NCBI RefSeq assembly: GCF_000696305.2
Contig: NZ_AOMT01000025.1
Coordinates: 1-64,000 of the forward strand
DNA: 64,000 nucleotides
From: Moraxella bovoculi 237
GTDB taxonomy: Bacteria > Pseudomonadota > Gammaproteobacteria > Pseudomonadales > Moraxellaceae
Direction: 5' to 3'
This document shows, piece after piece, positions 48,885-58,765 of the stretch. Below the pieces are notes generated by a model. The model ran no database searches and was not told the DNA's origin. It was given only the letters and a program-made list of their open reading frames with translations. The position numbers were made by a program, and so were the translations under genes. Numbering within the stretch: position 1 is the stretch's first letter; each line of letters opens with the position of its first letter.

Positions 48885-48910
48885 CGCTAAAGATTATTTA
48901 GCGGTTTTTT
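48885..48910. terminator. Terminator between the MAPEG gene and coaX
   Basis: CGCTAAA (48885-48891) pairs with TTTAGCG (48897-48903) and is followed by G and six T residues. A longer overlapping pairing, GATCGCTAAA with TTTAGCGATC further right, could serve the minus strand. Confidence 0.82.
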
Positions 48911-49628
48911 AGCGATCAAAATACCGTTTTAGACCGATGAGCAGCAGTTCTTTTTCTACCTTTAGGGCATCATCAAATTGCACATTTATCATATCCGCCC
49001 CGCCCCCTGTGAGCGTAATCTCAAAATCAGGGTAGTCTGCTTGCAACGCACGCACCGCCCCCACCACGCCAAACAGTACGCCATGATTGACCGCATCAAA
49101 GGTCGTTTTGCCCAATTCGGTGCTGTCAAACCGCCCAGCCTTCACCGCAATCTGCTGAGTGCCTGCATACAGGGCATGGCGTTGCATATAGACGTTAGGT
49201 AGGATATATCCGCCCAAATGCGTGCCGTGTTCTATCAAATCAATCGTTAAAGCCGTGCCACAGCCCACCACGCATTGTTTTTTGGTGTTATCCACCACGC
49301 CAAGCATTTGTAGCCACCTGTCCACGCCAAGCTGATTGGGGTCGTAGTGGCTTGCCAAAAGGGGATGTGTGGCATTGACTTTGGCAAATTCAAAGGGTAC
49401 GGCAAAGCCTTGCAAGGTCTTGTCAATGGCGGTGTTGATTTTTTCGCCAAGCACGCTAGAAATCCCCACAAATTCAGGCTCAAAGCTCGCCAATGTGCCA
49501 AGCAGTCCAAGCAATAATTCATTGGGGGCTTTTAGGTGTTCTTTTGCGTCATGGGCGATAATGGTGTCGTTATCTACAATCCAATATTTTAGGCGGGTGT
49601 TGCCCAAATCCAGCCAAAGTTTTTTCAT
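48909..49628 (-). CDS. coaX: CoaX, type III pantothenate kinase
   Basis: First step of coenzyme A synthesis. The 239-residue product has the type III motifs WLDLGNTRLKYW at residues 5-16, LGVDRWLQMLGV near 100, VVGCGTALTIDLIE near 118-131, GGYILPN, and LTGGGADMI near 210. The type III enzyme is not inhibited by CoA. It follows birA by 8 bases, an arrangement common in gammaproteobacteria. Confidence 0.93.
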   Translation of the reverse strand: MKKLWLDLGNTRLKYWIVDNDTIIAHDAKEHLKAPNELLLGLLGTLASFEPEFVGISSVLGEKINTAIDKTLQGFAVPFEFAKVNATHPLLASHYDPNQLGVDRWLQMLGVVDNTKKQCVVGCGTALTIDLIEHGTHLGGYILPNVYMQRHALYAGTQQIAVKAGRFDSTELGKTTFDAVNHGVLFGVVGAVRALQADYPDFEITLTGGGADMINVQFDDALKVEKELLLIGLKRYFDR

Positions 49629-49636
49629 GACTTTCC

Positions 49637-50479
49637 TTAGTTTGTAACGATTTTTGCCATACCTGCAAATATCGGCTTAATATCGCCATTGTCATTCAAT
49701 AACAATTCGCCTTGATTGCCAATGCCGATACATCTGCCTTTGGCATAAATATCCGTCATATTATTTTGCATAAAAATATGAATGAGTTTATCGGTCAAAA
49801 GATGATTGGCGTTAAATTTATCAATAAAATTTTGCAGATACATGGGTTCTTTACAATGATTGCAAATTTCTACCGCTTGAAATACCGCATTTGCCATTGG
49901 GATATATAAATCTTGGGCTGTTGTTTTTATGTCGGATAATTCTTTTAAGCACGTCGCTTGATAAAGACCGTCTTTTATCACAGGCGAATTATTGACATTT
50001 AACCCCACGCCAATCACCACACCCACAAGCGTATTTTTATCCAATTTTTTAAAAACAGGCTCAATTAAAATGCCAGAGAGTTTTTTAAAAAATCCTGCCT
50101 TATCATCATAAAATCCCACGTCATTTGCCCATTTGACGCCAATGGGGGGTAGGCTAGCCGTCTGGCGGTGGGTGTTGATGTTTTGGATAATGGGCAAATT
50201 AGCAAGCTCATATCCGACAGCAAGCGAAAGTAGTCCCGACAATGTGTTTAGCTCATATGCTCCATTTCCGATGGGGATATATAGGCTTAAAAAAACATTG
50301 TCCGCACCGCTCACCCACGTCCGCCCATGCTGTCCACGCCCTGCCGTCTGGTGGCTTGCCGTGTATAGGTGGGGGGTAATATGGGAGTGCGCGCCGTCTG
50401 TGATGGCGTGGATAAGCTGGGTGTTGGTGCTGTCCGTGCTGTCAAAATGGGTGTGAAGCGTAGATGTAACAAAAGCCAT
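49637..50479 (-). CDS. birA: Biotin-[acetyl-CoA-carboxylase] ligase without repressor domain
   Basis: Joins biotin to AccB. The 280-residue product begins directly with the catalytic domain (FDSTDSTNTQLI), with biotin loop GRGQHGRTWVS near 48-58, KWANDV near 117 and a C-terminal SH3-like domain. The N-terminal winged helix of E. coli BirA is missing, so it cannot repress biotin genes directly. No clear ribosome site is seen. Confidence 0.92.
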   Translation of the reverse strand: MAFVTSTLHTHFDSTDSTNTQLIHAITDGAHSHITPHLYTASHQTAGRGQHGRTWVSGADNVFLSLYIPIGNGAYELNTLSGLLSLAVGYELANLPIIQNINTHRQTASLPPIGVKWANDVGFYDDKAGFFKKLSGILIEPVFKKLDKNTLVGVVIGVGLNVNNSPVIKDGLYQATCLKELSDIKTTAQDLYIPMANAVFQAVEICNHCKEPMYLQNFIDKFNANHLLTDKLIHIFMQNNMTDIYAKGRCIGIGNQGELLLNDNGDIKPIFAGMAKIVTN

Positions 50480-50551
50480 AATTTTGGTTTTTTAAAATGA
50501 GTAAAATTGGGCTATAATAGCACAATTTTATTAATTGATGAGTGTGTCATT

Positions 50552-51361
50552 ATGATGTATCTGTGGTTTGTGGTCGCAGGAGCGTTTGCGGGTGTGTGTG
50601 CAGGGCTGTTTGGCGTGGGCGGTGGTCTGATCATCGTGCCTGCGTTGGTGTGGATTTTGGGGGCGTATGCTTTCCCGAGTGAGATTATCCCGCATGTGTC
50701 GGTGGGGACGGCACTGGCAACCATCATCATCACTTCTATCAGCTCGCTCACTGCTCATAACAAAAAGGGAGGTGTGCGCTGGGATGTCTTTAAGAACCTA
50801 ACCTACGGCTTGGTCATCGGCTCGCTGTTCGGGGCGTGGGTGGCAACGCTGATTCAAGGTGATTATTTGCAAGGTCTGATTGGTGTGTTTGCCATCATCA
50901 TGTCTATTCAGATGTTCATGAAAAAGGCGGATGAGAACATCAAGCCCCTGCCTAAGCCGATGAGCCAAAGCGTGGCGGGCGGTGTCATTGGCATGGCTTC
51001 GGCGATTTTTGGGATTGGCGGTGGCAGTCTAAATGTGCCGTATCTTACCCACGCGGGTCTGCCCATGAAACAAGCGGTCGGGACTTCTGCAGCGTGCGGC
51101 TTGCCGATTGCCATTGCTGGCGCACTTGGCTTTATGTGGTTTGGTAGCAGCCATGTGGCGAATATGAGCGAGCCTGTGGCAGGACTGCTTGGCTTTGTAC
51201 ATTTGCCTGCCTTTGTTGCCATTAGTGTGGCGAGCTTTATTACCGCCAAACTTGGAGCAAAAATCGCCCACAAACTGCCTGCTGCCACACTCAAAAAAGC
51301 CTTTGCGTGCCTATTGATTGTGGTGGGTTGTCAATTGGTTTGGGGTGCTTTTTCAGGCTAA
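50552..51361 (+). CDS. TauE/SafE family sulfite or organosulfur permease
   Basis: A 269-residue inner-membrane protein with about eight hydrophobic helices. Paired Gly-rich repeats (FAGVCAGLFGVGGGLIIVPAL near 10-30 and GVIGMASAIFGIGGGSLNVPYL near 145-165) are the internal duplication of this family. ATG 50552 is chosen; a longer in-frame start overlaps the -10 region. The substrate is unknown. Confidence 0.85.
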   Translation: MMYLWFVVAGAFAGVCAGLFGVGGGLIIVPALVWILGAYAFPSEIIPHVSVGTALATIIITSISSLTAHNKKGGVRWDVFKNLTYGLVIGSLFGAWVATLIQGDYLQGLIGVFAIIMSIQMFMKKADENIKPLPKPMSQSVAGGVIGMASAIFGIGGGSLNVPYLTHAGLPMKQAVGTSAACGLPIAIAGALGFMWFGSSHVANMSEPVAGLLGFVHLPAFVAISVASFITAKLGAKIAHKLPAATLKKAFACLLIVVGCQLVWGAFSG

Positions 51362-51378
51362 CTTATGCTGAATACGAC

Positions 51379-51408
51379 AAAAGCCTTGATATTGATCAAG
51401 GCTTTTTT
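51379..51408 (+). terminator. Intrinsic terminator of the TauE/SafE gene
   Basis: A 12-bp perfect stem AAAAGCCTTGAT/ATCAAGGCTTTT with an ATTG loop continues into more T residues. Confidence 0.93.
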
Positions 51409-51562
51409 ATGGCAAGTTGAAATCAGTCTTTTGATTTAAATCTTGACACGCATTAGTTGATTGTTAGAACCCAAGAAAACCGCACAGATTGCACAAAACG
51501 ACATTCAAAATTTGTTATAATAGCCATCTTTTGTTTCTTATTATCACAAAAACTGCCAAATC

Positions 51563-54500
51563 ATGCGCCTAAAATCCCTAAAACTTGCCGGCTTTAAATC
51601 CTTTGCCAATCCCACCACTTTTACCTTTAAGCACGACATTACTGCCATTGTCGGGCCGAATGGCTGTGGTAAGTCGAACGTGATTGACGCGATTCGCTGG
51701 GTGCTGGGTGAGACGTCTGCCAAACAGCTTCGTGGCGGGGCGATGAGTGATGTGATCTTCGCTGGGGTGGAAGGTCGAGCGGGCAAATCTTTGGCAAGCG
51801 TGGAGCTGACCTTTGAGCATACTCAGGATGAGACGAGTGGCATTCGCCACGCACTGAATCTGTATCAAGAATTGACTCTGCGCCGCCAAGTGACCAAAGA
51901 TGGCAAGTCTGATTACTTCATCAATGGTCAGCGAGTGCGTCGCCGTGATGTCGTGGATGTGTTCTTGGGTACAGGTCTGGGTGCGCGTAGTTATGCGGTG
52001 ATCGAGCAGGGAATGATTGGGCGAATCGTGGATTCTAGCCCGATGGAGCTACGTTCGTTCATCGAGGAGGGGGCAGGGGTGTCTCGCTATCAGGCGCGCC
52101 GTGACGAAACTCAAAAAAAGCTCGACGAAGCCCGTGATAACCTAGAGCGATTATCCGACTTACAAGGCGAATTAAAAAAACAACAGCGCACGCTCATGCG
52201 CCAAGCCGAATCCGCCAAAAGATATCAAGAGCTCTCCGATGAGCTTGCCAAAATTAATAAAGAAGATTTATTAAAGCGCATCTTTGAAGCATGGCAATAC
52301 CACGAACACAAAAAAATACAGCAAGTCAGCTCATCAGAGACTCTGAACGCACTTGAAACTGTGGTGAATAAAGCCAAAGTGGAGCTTGAACGTCTGTCTA
52401 ATAAGGTCGCCGAGGGACAATGGCTAAAAGACGACGCGCGTGACAAATACCATAATGCGCAGATGGCAGAGCAGACCGCTCAGCATAATTTTTATACCTT
52501 AAATCAAGAGCTTAGCCAAGCCGATGATAAAATCCAAAGACTAACACTCATCAAAACCGAAGCGCAAGATGGCATCGAGCACGCCAAAAAAGAGCTGACC
52601 AAGCTAAACGAAGAGCGTGCAAGCATTGAGCCATCATTAAAGGTGTTGGGCGATCAACTTACCCAAAAACAAGCCGAACTTAAACAACTTCAGGGTAATT
52701 GGCAAAGCATCCGAGACGATGTGAACACACTTCAAGCTCAAAAAAACATCCTAGAAAATGCCCAAAAACTTGCCGAATCTCAAAAAAGCCGCGTGCTGGC
52801 CAATCGCGAAAAATGGATAAAAAAACACAATGAGCTGGTGTTGTCTTTTGAGTCTATTGGCAAAGAAAATAGCGCTGATGCTGATGAATTGAATCGCTTG
52901 GCAGGCGAGATTAAGACGCTAAGCCTACGCCAAGAATCTTTGGCGGACGATGATGATAAAGACAAGCTTGACGAGATGACCAAGACGGTTCAATCGCTAC
53001 AATCATCTCACGCCACCCTTGAGAAGCGCCATACCGCCTTGGCGAGTGAATACGACATTCTACATAAAATGGTGCATGCCAAACCAAAGGTAGAAGAGAC
53101 ATCAGCCAAGGCCGATGATTTTTCGCATCTGACACGCCTAAAGGACGTGGTGCGCCTGAGCCGTCAGGGTGAGAGCTTTGCTGGGGTGCTGGATGAATTC
53201 TTGGGGTTTTGGATGGATGCTAAGATCTTTGATGATTTGGCATTAAAGGCAGCTTTGGCAGCGCCGAGCACCAAGGATAAACAAGCGAGCCGAGCCATCT
53301 TTAAGACAGGCGGCGGCTATGGCGTGAATGATAGTAATCTCATTGCTTTTGGGCAGTTGTTCGACGCGCCAAGATTAAAGCTGTTCGATGCTTGTTATTT
53401 GCTGGATGAAGAGCTTGATGAGCAGGCTTTATCTCGGCTGAGCGATCAGATCACAGATGGTCGATTGATCTTGACCAAGACAGGCTGGCTGATTGGCTCG
53501 TTCGGTGTGATTCATGGCTCAAGCTTTGGCGCAGAGTCGTCACTACTTAGCCAAAAAGCTGAACACAGCAGGCGTCTGGGTCAGCTAGAAGATGAGCTGG
53601 GCGCATTAGAAGATGAGCTGGAGCAAAGCGAAAAAACACTAAAAACTCACACCATACAGCTTGAAGCACTCAAAATCGCCCAAGATGAGAAAAGCGCGCA
53701 GATGGCCGTCGTGCTCTCAAGCCTTCATAAGGTACAGCAGGCACATACGATCTTGCAGGCCAAAATCCAAACTGACGCCATCAAGCGAGAGAATTTTGCC
53801 AAGAATAAAGCCGCTCTGGATGAAGAGAAAGAAGAGATCGGAAGCGAGCTTAAAGTATTAGAAAGTCAAATAGCTGATGGAATTCAGCAGTTGAGCGAGC
53901 ATCTGCCGCGTTTTGAATCGGCACAAAACACGATGACGGCCATGACCAAAAGCATGGATGAATTAAACGCTCAAGTTAAGGCACTGACAGATGAACATCA
54001 GGGACTTCAGCTAAAAAACAGCACGCTCGCCCAAGCTCTCACCCACACCCAAAGACTGCTTGAACTTGCCCAAAAGAACCTAAGTCAGGCTGAGACCGAC
54101 ATTCAGGCTGTCAAAGACAACGAAAAAAATCTCACCGCCAAGCTGCCACAGCTTGAGGCAGCATTCAAAGACGCCAAAGCTCAGACCGCTGCGCTTAAGA
54201 TTATCAGCGAAGAGCATGAGGCGGCCGCCAAGGCATTGCAGCTCATGCAGGTAAAACTCCAAGAGAACTTGACTGAGGCGCACACGAATTTTGCCAAGGC
54301 TCAGACAGAGGCTGCACAAATCACAGCAGATACTGCGGTGGGCAAGAGTCGCTTGATTGACTTGGGCGATGAGATGATGCGCATTGATGAAGGCTTTAAT
54401 TTGCCTTCGATGTTGGCAGATTTTCGAGCCAAAACACCAAAATTCAAAGACAACACCGCTCGTATCGATACCATCAAGGCAGACATCGCCAAGCTGGGCG

Positions 54501-55126
54501 CGGTGAACCTTGCGGCCGCCCAAGAGCTTGCCGAGCTTGAAGAGCGCGTGTCGCCCATGGATATTCAGATTAACGACATCACAGAGAGCATGGCGAAGCT
54601 AAAAGACGCGATTTCTGCCATCGATGAGAAGACCAAGGCCTTATTCCTGTCTGCTCTGGATGCCGTGAACGCTGAGCTTAATTCGCTATTTACCAAAGTA
54701 TTCGGTGGTGGTCAGGCGAGTCTTGCGCTGATTAATGATGAGAATCTGTCCAAAGCAGATAAATGGCGAGCAGGATTGGTATTGATGGCACAACCAAAAG
54801 GTAAAAAGAACAGCCGTCTGGCTGTGCTCTCTGGCGGTGAGAAAACTTTGACTGCGCTAAGCTTGATTTTTGCGATTTTTAAACAGCATCCTGCGCCATT
54901 CTGTGTGCTTGATGAGGTGGATGCACCGCTTGATGATGCTAACGTGGGACGTTTTACCAGCTTGATTCATGAGCTTGCCGATAGCGTGCAGTTTATTTTT
55001 ATCAGTCATAATAAGCTTGCCATGCAGATCGCCGATGAATTAAAAGGCATCACCATGCCAACCGCAGGCATCTCAAGTCTTGTAACGGTCAATCTAGAAG
55101 AGGCGGAAAAATACATCGAGAGCTAA
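51563..55126 (+). CDS. smc: SMC, chromosome segregation ATPase
   Basis: Condensin-like protein that organises the chromosome with ScpA and ScpB. The 1187-residue product has Walker A VGPNGCGKSN at 31-40, long coiled coils (about 165-500 and 670-1010), a hinge near 520-640 (LKDVVRLSRQGESFAGVLDEF, GGYGVNDSNLIAFGQLFD), signature LSGGEKTLTALSLIF near 1090, and Walker B FCVLDEVDAPLDDANV near 1115. The scpAB genes are not adjacent. There is no clear ribosome site; TATAAT at 51516-51521 suggests a short leader. Confidence 0.96.
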   Translation: MRLKSLKLAGFKSFANPTTFTFKHDITAIVGPNGCGKSNVIDAIRWVLGETSAKQLRGGAMSDVIFAGVEGRAGKSLASVELTFEHTQDETSGIRHALNLYQELTLRRQVTKDGKSDYFINGQRVRRRDVVDVFLGTGLGARSYAVIEQGMIGRIVDSSPMELRSFIEEGAGVSRYQARRDETQKKLDEARDNLERLSDLQGELKKQQRTLMRQAESAKRYQELSDELAKINKEDLLKRIFEAWQYHEHKKIQQVSSSETLNALETVVNKAKVELERLSNKVAEGQWLKDDARDKYHNAQMAEQTAQHNFYTLNQELSQADDKIQRLTLIKTEAQDGIEHAKKELTKLNEERASIEPSLKVLGDQLTQKQAELKQLQGNWQSIRDDVNTLQAQKNILENAQKLAESQKSRVLANREKWIKKHNELVLSFESIGKENSADADELNRLAGEIKTLSLRQESLADDDDKDKLDEMTKTVQSLQSSHATLEKRHTALASEYDILHKMVHAKPKVEETSAKADDFSHLTRLKDVVRLSRQGESFAGVLDEFLGFWMDAKIFDDLALKAALAAPSTKDKQASRAIFKTGGGYGVNDSNLIAFGQLFDAPRLKLFDACYLLDEELDEQALSRLSDQITDGRLILTKTGWLIGSFGVIHGSSFGAESSLLSQKAEHSRRLGQLEDELGALEDELEQSEKTLKTHTIQLEALKIAQDEKSAQMAVVLSSLHKVQQAHTILQAKIQTDAIKRENFAKNKAALDEEKEEIGSELKVLESQIADGIQQLSEHLPRFESAQNTMTAMTKSMDELNAQVKALTDEHQGLQLKNSTLAQALTHTQRLLELAQKNLSQAETDIQAVKDNEKNLTAKLPQLEAAFKDAKAQTAALKIISEEHEAAAKALQLMQVKLQENLTEAHTNFAKAQTEAAQITADTAVGKSRLIDLGDEMMRIDEGFNLPSMLADFRAKTPKFKDNTARIDTIKADIAKLGAVNLAAAQELAELEERVSPMDIQINDITESMAKLKDAISAIDEKTKALFLSALDAVNAELNSLFTKVFGGGQASLALINDENLSKADKWRAGLVLMAQPKGKKNSRLAVLSGGEKTLTALSLIFAIFKQHPAPFCVLDEVDAPLDDANVGRFTSLIHELADSVQFIFISHNKLAMQIADELKGITMPTAGISSLVTVNLEEAEKYIES

Positions 55127-55134
55127 CGGTGCGC

Positions 55135-55162
55135 CAATAAAAATCCACCAAACGGTGGATTT
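55135..55162 (-). terminator. Terminator of msrA
   Basis: On the minus strand AAATCCACC/GGTGGATTT pairs around a GTTT loop and runs into TTTTATT. Confidence 0.85.
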
Positions 55163-55179
55163 GTGCGTTGCTCTTTATG

Positions 55180-55698
55180 TTATTTTAAATATTCACTAAA
55201 GTTGGCGCGCAGTTTGGCAAGCTTTGGCGGAATGGCAAAATTACAATACGACTGAGTCGGGTTCTTGGCGAAGAAGTTTTGATGATAGTCTTCCGCTCGA
55301 TAAAACTTGGGTGCAGGGCGAACTTGGGTCACGACCGCGATGCCATCTGCCTTTAAGCTGCCGATCTTGTCATGAATCATATCAAGCTGAGCGTCATCGG
55401 TATAAAAAATCACCGAGGCGTACTGTGTGCCGATGTCATTGCCTTGACGGTTTAGGGTTGTGGGGTCATGCGTGGCAAAAAACACATCCAAAATCACCGA
55501 AAGATCAATGACACTCTCATCAAAAGTCACATCGATGACTTCCACGTGACCTGTCCGCCCTGTACATACCGTCTCATAGTCTGCGGTCTGAGCCGTACCG
55601 CCTGCATAGCCTGATACGACAGATTGCACGCCTTTTAATGATAAAAATATGCTCTCTGTGCACCAAAAACAGCCACCGCCCAAGATGATGTGTTGCAT
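55180..55698 (-). CDS. msrA: MsrA, peptide-methionine (S)-S-oxide reductase
   Basis: Repairs oxidised methionine. The 172-residue product has the active-site GGGCFWCTES with the nucleophilic Cys at about 10, VVSGYAGGTAQTADYETVCTGRTGHVEVI, and the C-terminal YHQNFFAKNPTQSYC with a candidate resolving Cys. The length is that of the short, MsrB-free form. Confidence 0.95.
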   Translation of the reverse strand: MQHIILGGGCFWCTESIFLSLKGVQSVVSGYAGGTAQTADYETVCTGRTGHVEVIDVTFDESVIDLSVILDVFFATHDPTTLNRQGNDIGTQYASVIFYTDDAQLDMIHDKIGSLKADGIAVVTQVRPAPKFYRAEDYHQNFFAKNPTQSYCNFAIPPKLAKLRANFSEYLK

Positions 55699-55769
55699 AA
55701 TTTTTCCTTAGTCTGCCAAAAAAATGATAGAATAATACGTTTATATAGACAAATATCACAAAATCAACC

Positions 55770-56549
55770 ATGAACGATGATACTAAGCCCAATACGGGCA
55801 GTGACACGCTATTCACCACGCCGCTGGACAAGCATGCGCGTTTTAGTTTTGATGAAGAAGTGGTGGCGTGCTTTCCTGACATGATTCGCCGCAGCGTGCC
55901 AGGTTATGGGCAAATGCTTGCGATGTTGCCGATCTTTGCCAAGCGTCATTTATCCTTCGGTCAAATCAATGAATCCGGCAAAAAGATCAGCCGCATTTAT
56001 GATTTGGGCTGCTCTTTGGGTGCGGTAAGTTTTGCCTTAGCGGATAAATTTGATGCCGACGACATTGAGATTCACGCCATTGACATCTCAGCGCCGATGA
56101 TTGAGCGTGCCAAATCGGTGCTTTTTGAGCACTATCCTGATCATGATATTCGCTTTGTTTTGGCGGATGTGTGCGAGATTGAATTTGAGCCATGTGATAT
56201 GATTGTGCTGAATTTGACCTTGCAATTTTTGCCGCCTGATGTTCGTTTGTCACTACTACATAAATGCCACGCCGCGCTGAATGAGGGTGGTATCTTAATC
56301 CTAACTGAGAAGACGCACCTAGTCGATGAGCAGGATGACGCTTGGCAGGTAGAGCGTTATTATGATTTTAAGCGTGCTAATGGCTATAGTGAGCTTGAGA
56401 TCAGCGGTAAGCGTAACGCTCTGGAGAATGTGCTGATTACTGATACCTTGGATGTGCATCATGAGCGACTGGCTCAAGCTGGCTTTAGTCGTAGCCTGAC
56501 ATGGTTTCGGTTCTTGAACTTTGTATCGATGATTGCTTTTAAACAATAA
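55770..56549 (+). CDS. cmoA: CmoA, carboxy-S-adenosyl-L-methionine synthase
   Basis: Makes carboxy-SAM from SAM and prephenate for the wobble-uridine modification cmo5U34. The 259-residue class I methyltransferase fold has [20 protein letters not shown] near 70, [14 protein letters not shown] near 97 and [11 protein letters not shown] near 138. It precedes cmoB by 6 bases. Confidence 0.95.
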   Translation: MNDDTKPNTGSDTLFTTPLDKHARFSFDEEVVACFPDMIRRSVPGYGQMLAMLPIFAKRHLSFGQINESGKKISRIYDLGCSLGAVSFALADKFDADDIEIHAIDISAPMIERAKSVLFEHYPDHDIRFVLADVCEIEFEPCDMIVLNLTLQFLPPDVRLSLLHKCHAALNEGGILILTEKTHLVDEQDDAWQVERYYDFKRANGYSELEISGKRNALENVLITDTLDVHHERLAQAGFSRSLTWFRFLNFVSMIAFKQ

Positions 56550-56555
56550 TTTATC

Positions 56556-57566
56556 ATGAATAATACGATTTTTAATGCTGAGCGGGCGCTATATATGCAC
56601 CTGCTGCAGATGAGTAAATATCACCTAAAAGCAGGCGAGTGGATCGCTGCCATGCCCAGCTGGCTGGCTGCCATCAAGGATAAGCGTCGCTATGCACATG
56701 CGCCATTTTATGCCTCTGCCATTGAGCGCTTGCCGGTAGTGCCGACCATCAGCACGAATTTGAACGATAAAGTCGAAGCTGTACTAGATTGGCAAATGGC
56801 TGATTTTAAAAAGACGCAAAGTCTGCTCATGAACTTAAAGCCGTGGCGAAAGGGCCCGTTTTTCTTGTCATCTGATGACGAGAATAAGAGCATTCACATT
56901 GACACAGAATGGCGCTCAGACTTTAAATGGGAGCGTGTAAGGTCGCATCTGGACTTACAGAATAAACGGATCTTAGATGTGGGTGGCGGTTCGGGTTATC
57001 ATGGTTTTAGAATGCTTGGTGATGGCGCCAAATCGGTGATTGTCATTGACCCGTCTTGTCTGTTTTATCATCAGTTCATGGCGATTAAGCACTTTATGGG
57101 CGTGGATTTGCCTGTGCATTACATTCCTGTACCGCTTGAGAGTCTGCCCAGCGACAGTGCGCTATTTGATGTGGTGTTTAGTATGGGGGTATTGTACCAC
57201 CGCGCATCACCGTTTGAGCATTTTGAGCAATTAAAAGGTCAGCTACAAAAGGGCGGTACGCTTGTGCTTGAGACCTTGGTGATGGATGGCGATGAGCATA
57301 CTGTGCTGGTGCCAGATGATCGCTACGCGCAAATGAATAACGTGTACTTCTTGCCAAGCGTGCCTGCTTTAACCAAGTGGCTTACCAAGGCGGGCTTTAG
57401 CGATGTTCGCTGTGTGGATGTGGATGTGACTTCAACCGATGAGCAGCGGGCGACAGCGTGGATGGATTATCAGTCTTTGGCGGACTTTTTGGATAAAAAC
57501 GACCCAACTAAGACAGTAGAGGGATATCCTGCACCAAAACGCGCTGTCATGATCGCAAAAAGATAA
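56556..57566 (+). CDS. cmoB: CmoB, tRNA U34 carboxymethyltransferase
   Basis: Transfers the carboxymethyl group of carboxy-SAM to 5-hydroxyuridine in tRNA. The 336-residue product has LKPWRKGPFFL near 95-105, the SAM site RILDVGGGSGYHGFRMLGDGA near 138, and VFSMGVLYHRASPFEH near 210. It is co-encoded with cmoA. Confidence 0.95.
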   Translation: MNNTIFNAERALYMHLLQMSKYHLKAGEWIAAMPSWLAAIKDKRRYAHAPFYASAIERLPVVPTISTNLNDKVEAVLDWQMADFKKTQSLLMNLKPWRKGPFFLSSDDENKSIHIDTEWRSDFKWERVRSHLDLQNKRILDVGGGSGYHGFRMLGDGAKSVIVIDPSCLFYHQFMAIKHFMGVDLPVHYIPVPLESLPSDSALFDVVFSMGVLYHRASPFEHFEQLKGQLQKGGTLVLETLVMDGDEHTVLVPDDRYAQMNNVYFLPSVPALTKWLTKAGFSDVRCVDVDVTSTDEQRATAWMDYQSLADFLDKNDPTKTVEGYPAPKRAVMIAKR

Positions 57567-57583
57567 AGGTCTTGGTCAGATGG

Positions 57584-57805
57584 TTAAATAAACCATTTGC
57601 CAAGCACCCATTCGATCACGAGTTTTGCCAAAAATCCAAAAAAACCCATACCTAAGGCGACAAAAATCCAAAAGGTGCCTTGTTTGCCTGCGTTCGATTT
57701 TTTGGAGATGTCCCACATGATAAAGAACAAAAACGCAATAAAAATCGGCAGTAGGATGTATAGACCTGCGGCGGTGATGGTTTCTTCTGAGACAGCTAGA
57801 ATCAT
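57584..57805 (-). CDS. DUF2788-like small membrane protein
   Basis: The ATG at 57805 (MILAVSEETITAAGLYILLP) gives 73 residues with two hydrophobic helices flanking the polar stretch WDISKKSNAGKQG. This is the layout of DUF2788, found in Pseudomonas and Acinetobacter with unknown function. A longer in-frame start adds 47 residues of unlikely sequence and is rejected. It is convergent with cmoB. Confidence 0.72.
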   Translation of the reverse strand: MILAVSEETITAAGLYILLPIFIAFLFFIMWDISKKSNAGKQGTFWIFVALGMGFFGFLAKLVIEWVLGKWFI

Positions 57806-57979
57806 GGCGGTTGTCTTTTTTATTATTGACTTTATTCTATTATAGCATAATTTTAGATGAATGAATTGAGCCAAATATGCCAAAATTACTGACCTAAGCG
57901 CGTAAAATTTTCCACTTAATCCAAAAAACTTGCTACAATATCGCATTTATGGATTTAATTTCATTAAATTTTAACTAAC

Positions 57980-58708
57980 ATGATAAATAAACAAAAACCG
58001 TCTGCCGTCTATAAAGAAACCGAAGTCCGAAAAAGCTCAGGGCTTTTGAGTTTGTTTTGGATGCTTTTGGCAATTGCAATTGGTGCGGTGATTGCTGTGC
58101 TGATTTATCGTTCACCCATCTTTGATGACAAACGTGCGACTGCGGTGCAGATCCAAGCAGAAGATGACATCTTTCCACAGGCCAATGCTGGCGCTGCTTC
58201 TGCCCCTCTGGGTAGTGCGACGACTACCTCTTCTGAGCCGATTAACTATGAGTTTCATGACCTTCTGTCCAAGCAGGATTTTCGTAGCGTGCCTGAGGGT
58301 GTTAGCGTCCAAGAATCAAATGCCAATAGCGACCGAGTGGTGGATGCCGATGCCGTCGTTCAAGCCAAAGATGAGCCAGGAGCGAAGATTGAGATTGTAG
58401 AAGAGGATGCCACCTATGATGGTGACGATGCAGCGACAGACTCGGAAGAAGATGCCAAGCCAGCAGGGACGACTTATATTCTGCAGATTAGAAGTTATTC
58501 TGATGCAGCAGCAGCAGATGAGAAGCGTGCTCAGGTCATGCTGGCAGGTGTGGATGCAGTGATTCTGCGCCGTGTGGACAGCGCAACTCAGGCGACCTTT
58601 TATCAGGTGGTATCAGCGCCCATGTCGAGCCGTGCTGAGGTGAGTGCCGCTGTGCAAAAACTAAGCAGCAATGGCATCGATGTAGTCATCGTAGAGCAAA
58701 GACGCTAA
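57980..58708 (+). CDS. SPOR-domain membrane protein (FtsN-like)
   Basis: A 242-residue bitopic protein. It has a cytoplasmic tail of about 20 residues, a membrane helix near 22-44 (LLSLFWMLLAIAIGAVIAVLIY), a disordered acidic periplasmic linker to about 160, and a C-terminal SPOR domain (TYILQIRSYSDAAAADEKRAQVML to IDVVIVEQRR). SPOR domains bind denuded glycan at the septum, so a division or cell-wall role is likely. Whether it is the true FtsN is not resolved. Confidence 0.82.
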   Translation: MINKQKPSAVYKETEVRKSSGLLSLFWMLLAIAIGAVIAVLIYRSPIFDDKRATAVQIQAEDDIFPQANAGAASAPLGSATTTSSEPINYEFHDLLSKQDFRSVPEGVSVQESNANSDRVVDADAVVQAKDEPGAKIEIVEEDATYDGDDAATDSEEDAKPAGTTYILQIRSYSDAAAADEKRAQVMLAGVDAVILRRVDSATQATFYQVVSAPMSSRAEVSAAVQKLSSNGIDVVIVEQRR

Positions 58709-58726
58709 TTCATTAATCATAAAAAC

Positions 58727-58753
58727 AACCCCTGCTAAGCCAGGGGTTATTTT
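58727..58753. terminator. Terminator between the SPOR gene and the DUF808 gene
   Basis: AACCCCTG (58727-58734) pairs with CAGGGGTT (58741-58748) around a 6-base loop, with an A run before and ATTTTT after. Confidence 0.87.
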
Positions 58754-58765
58754 TATGAGCTAAAA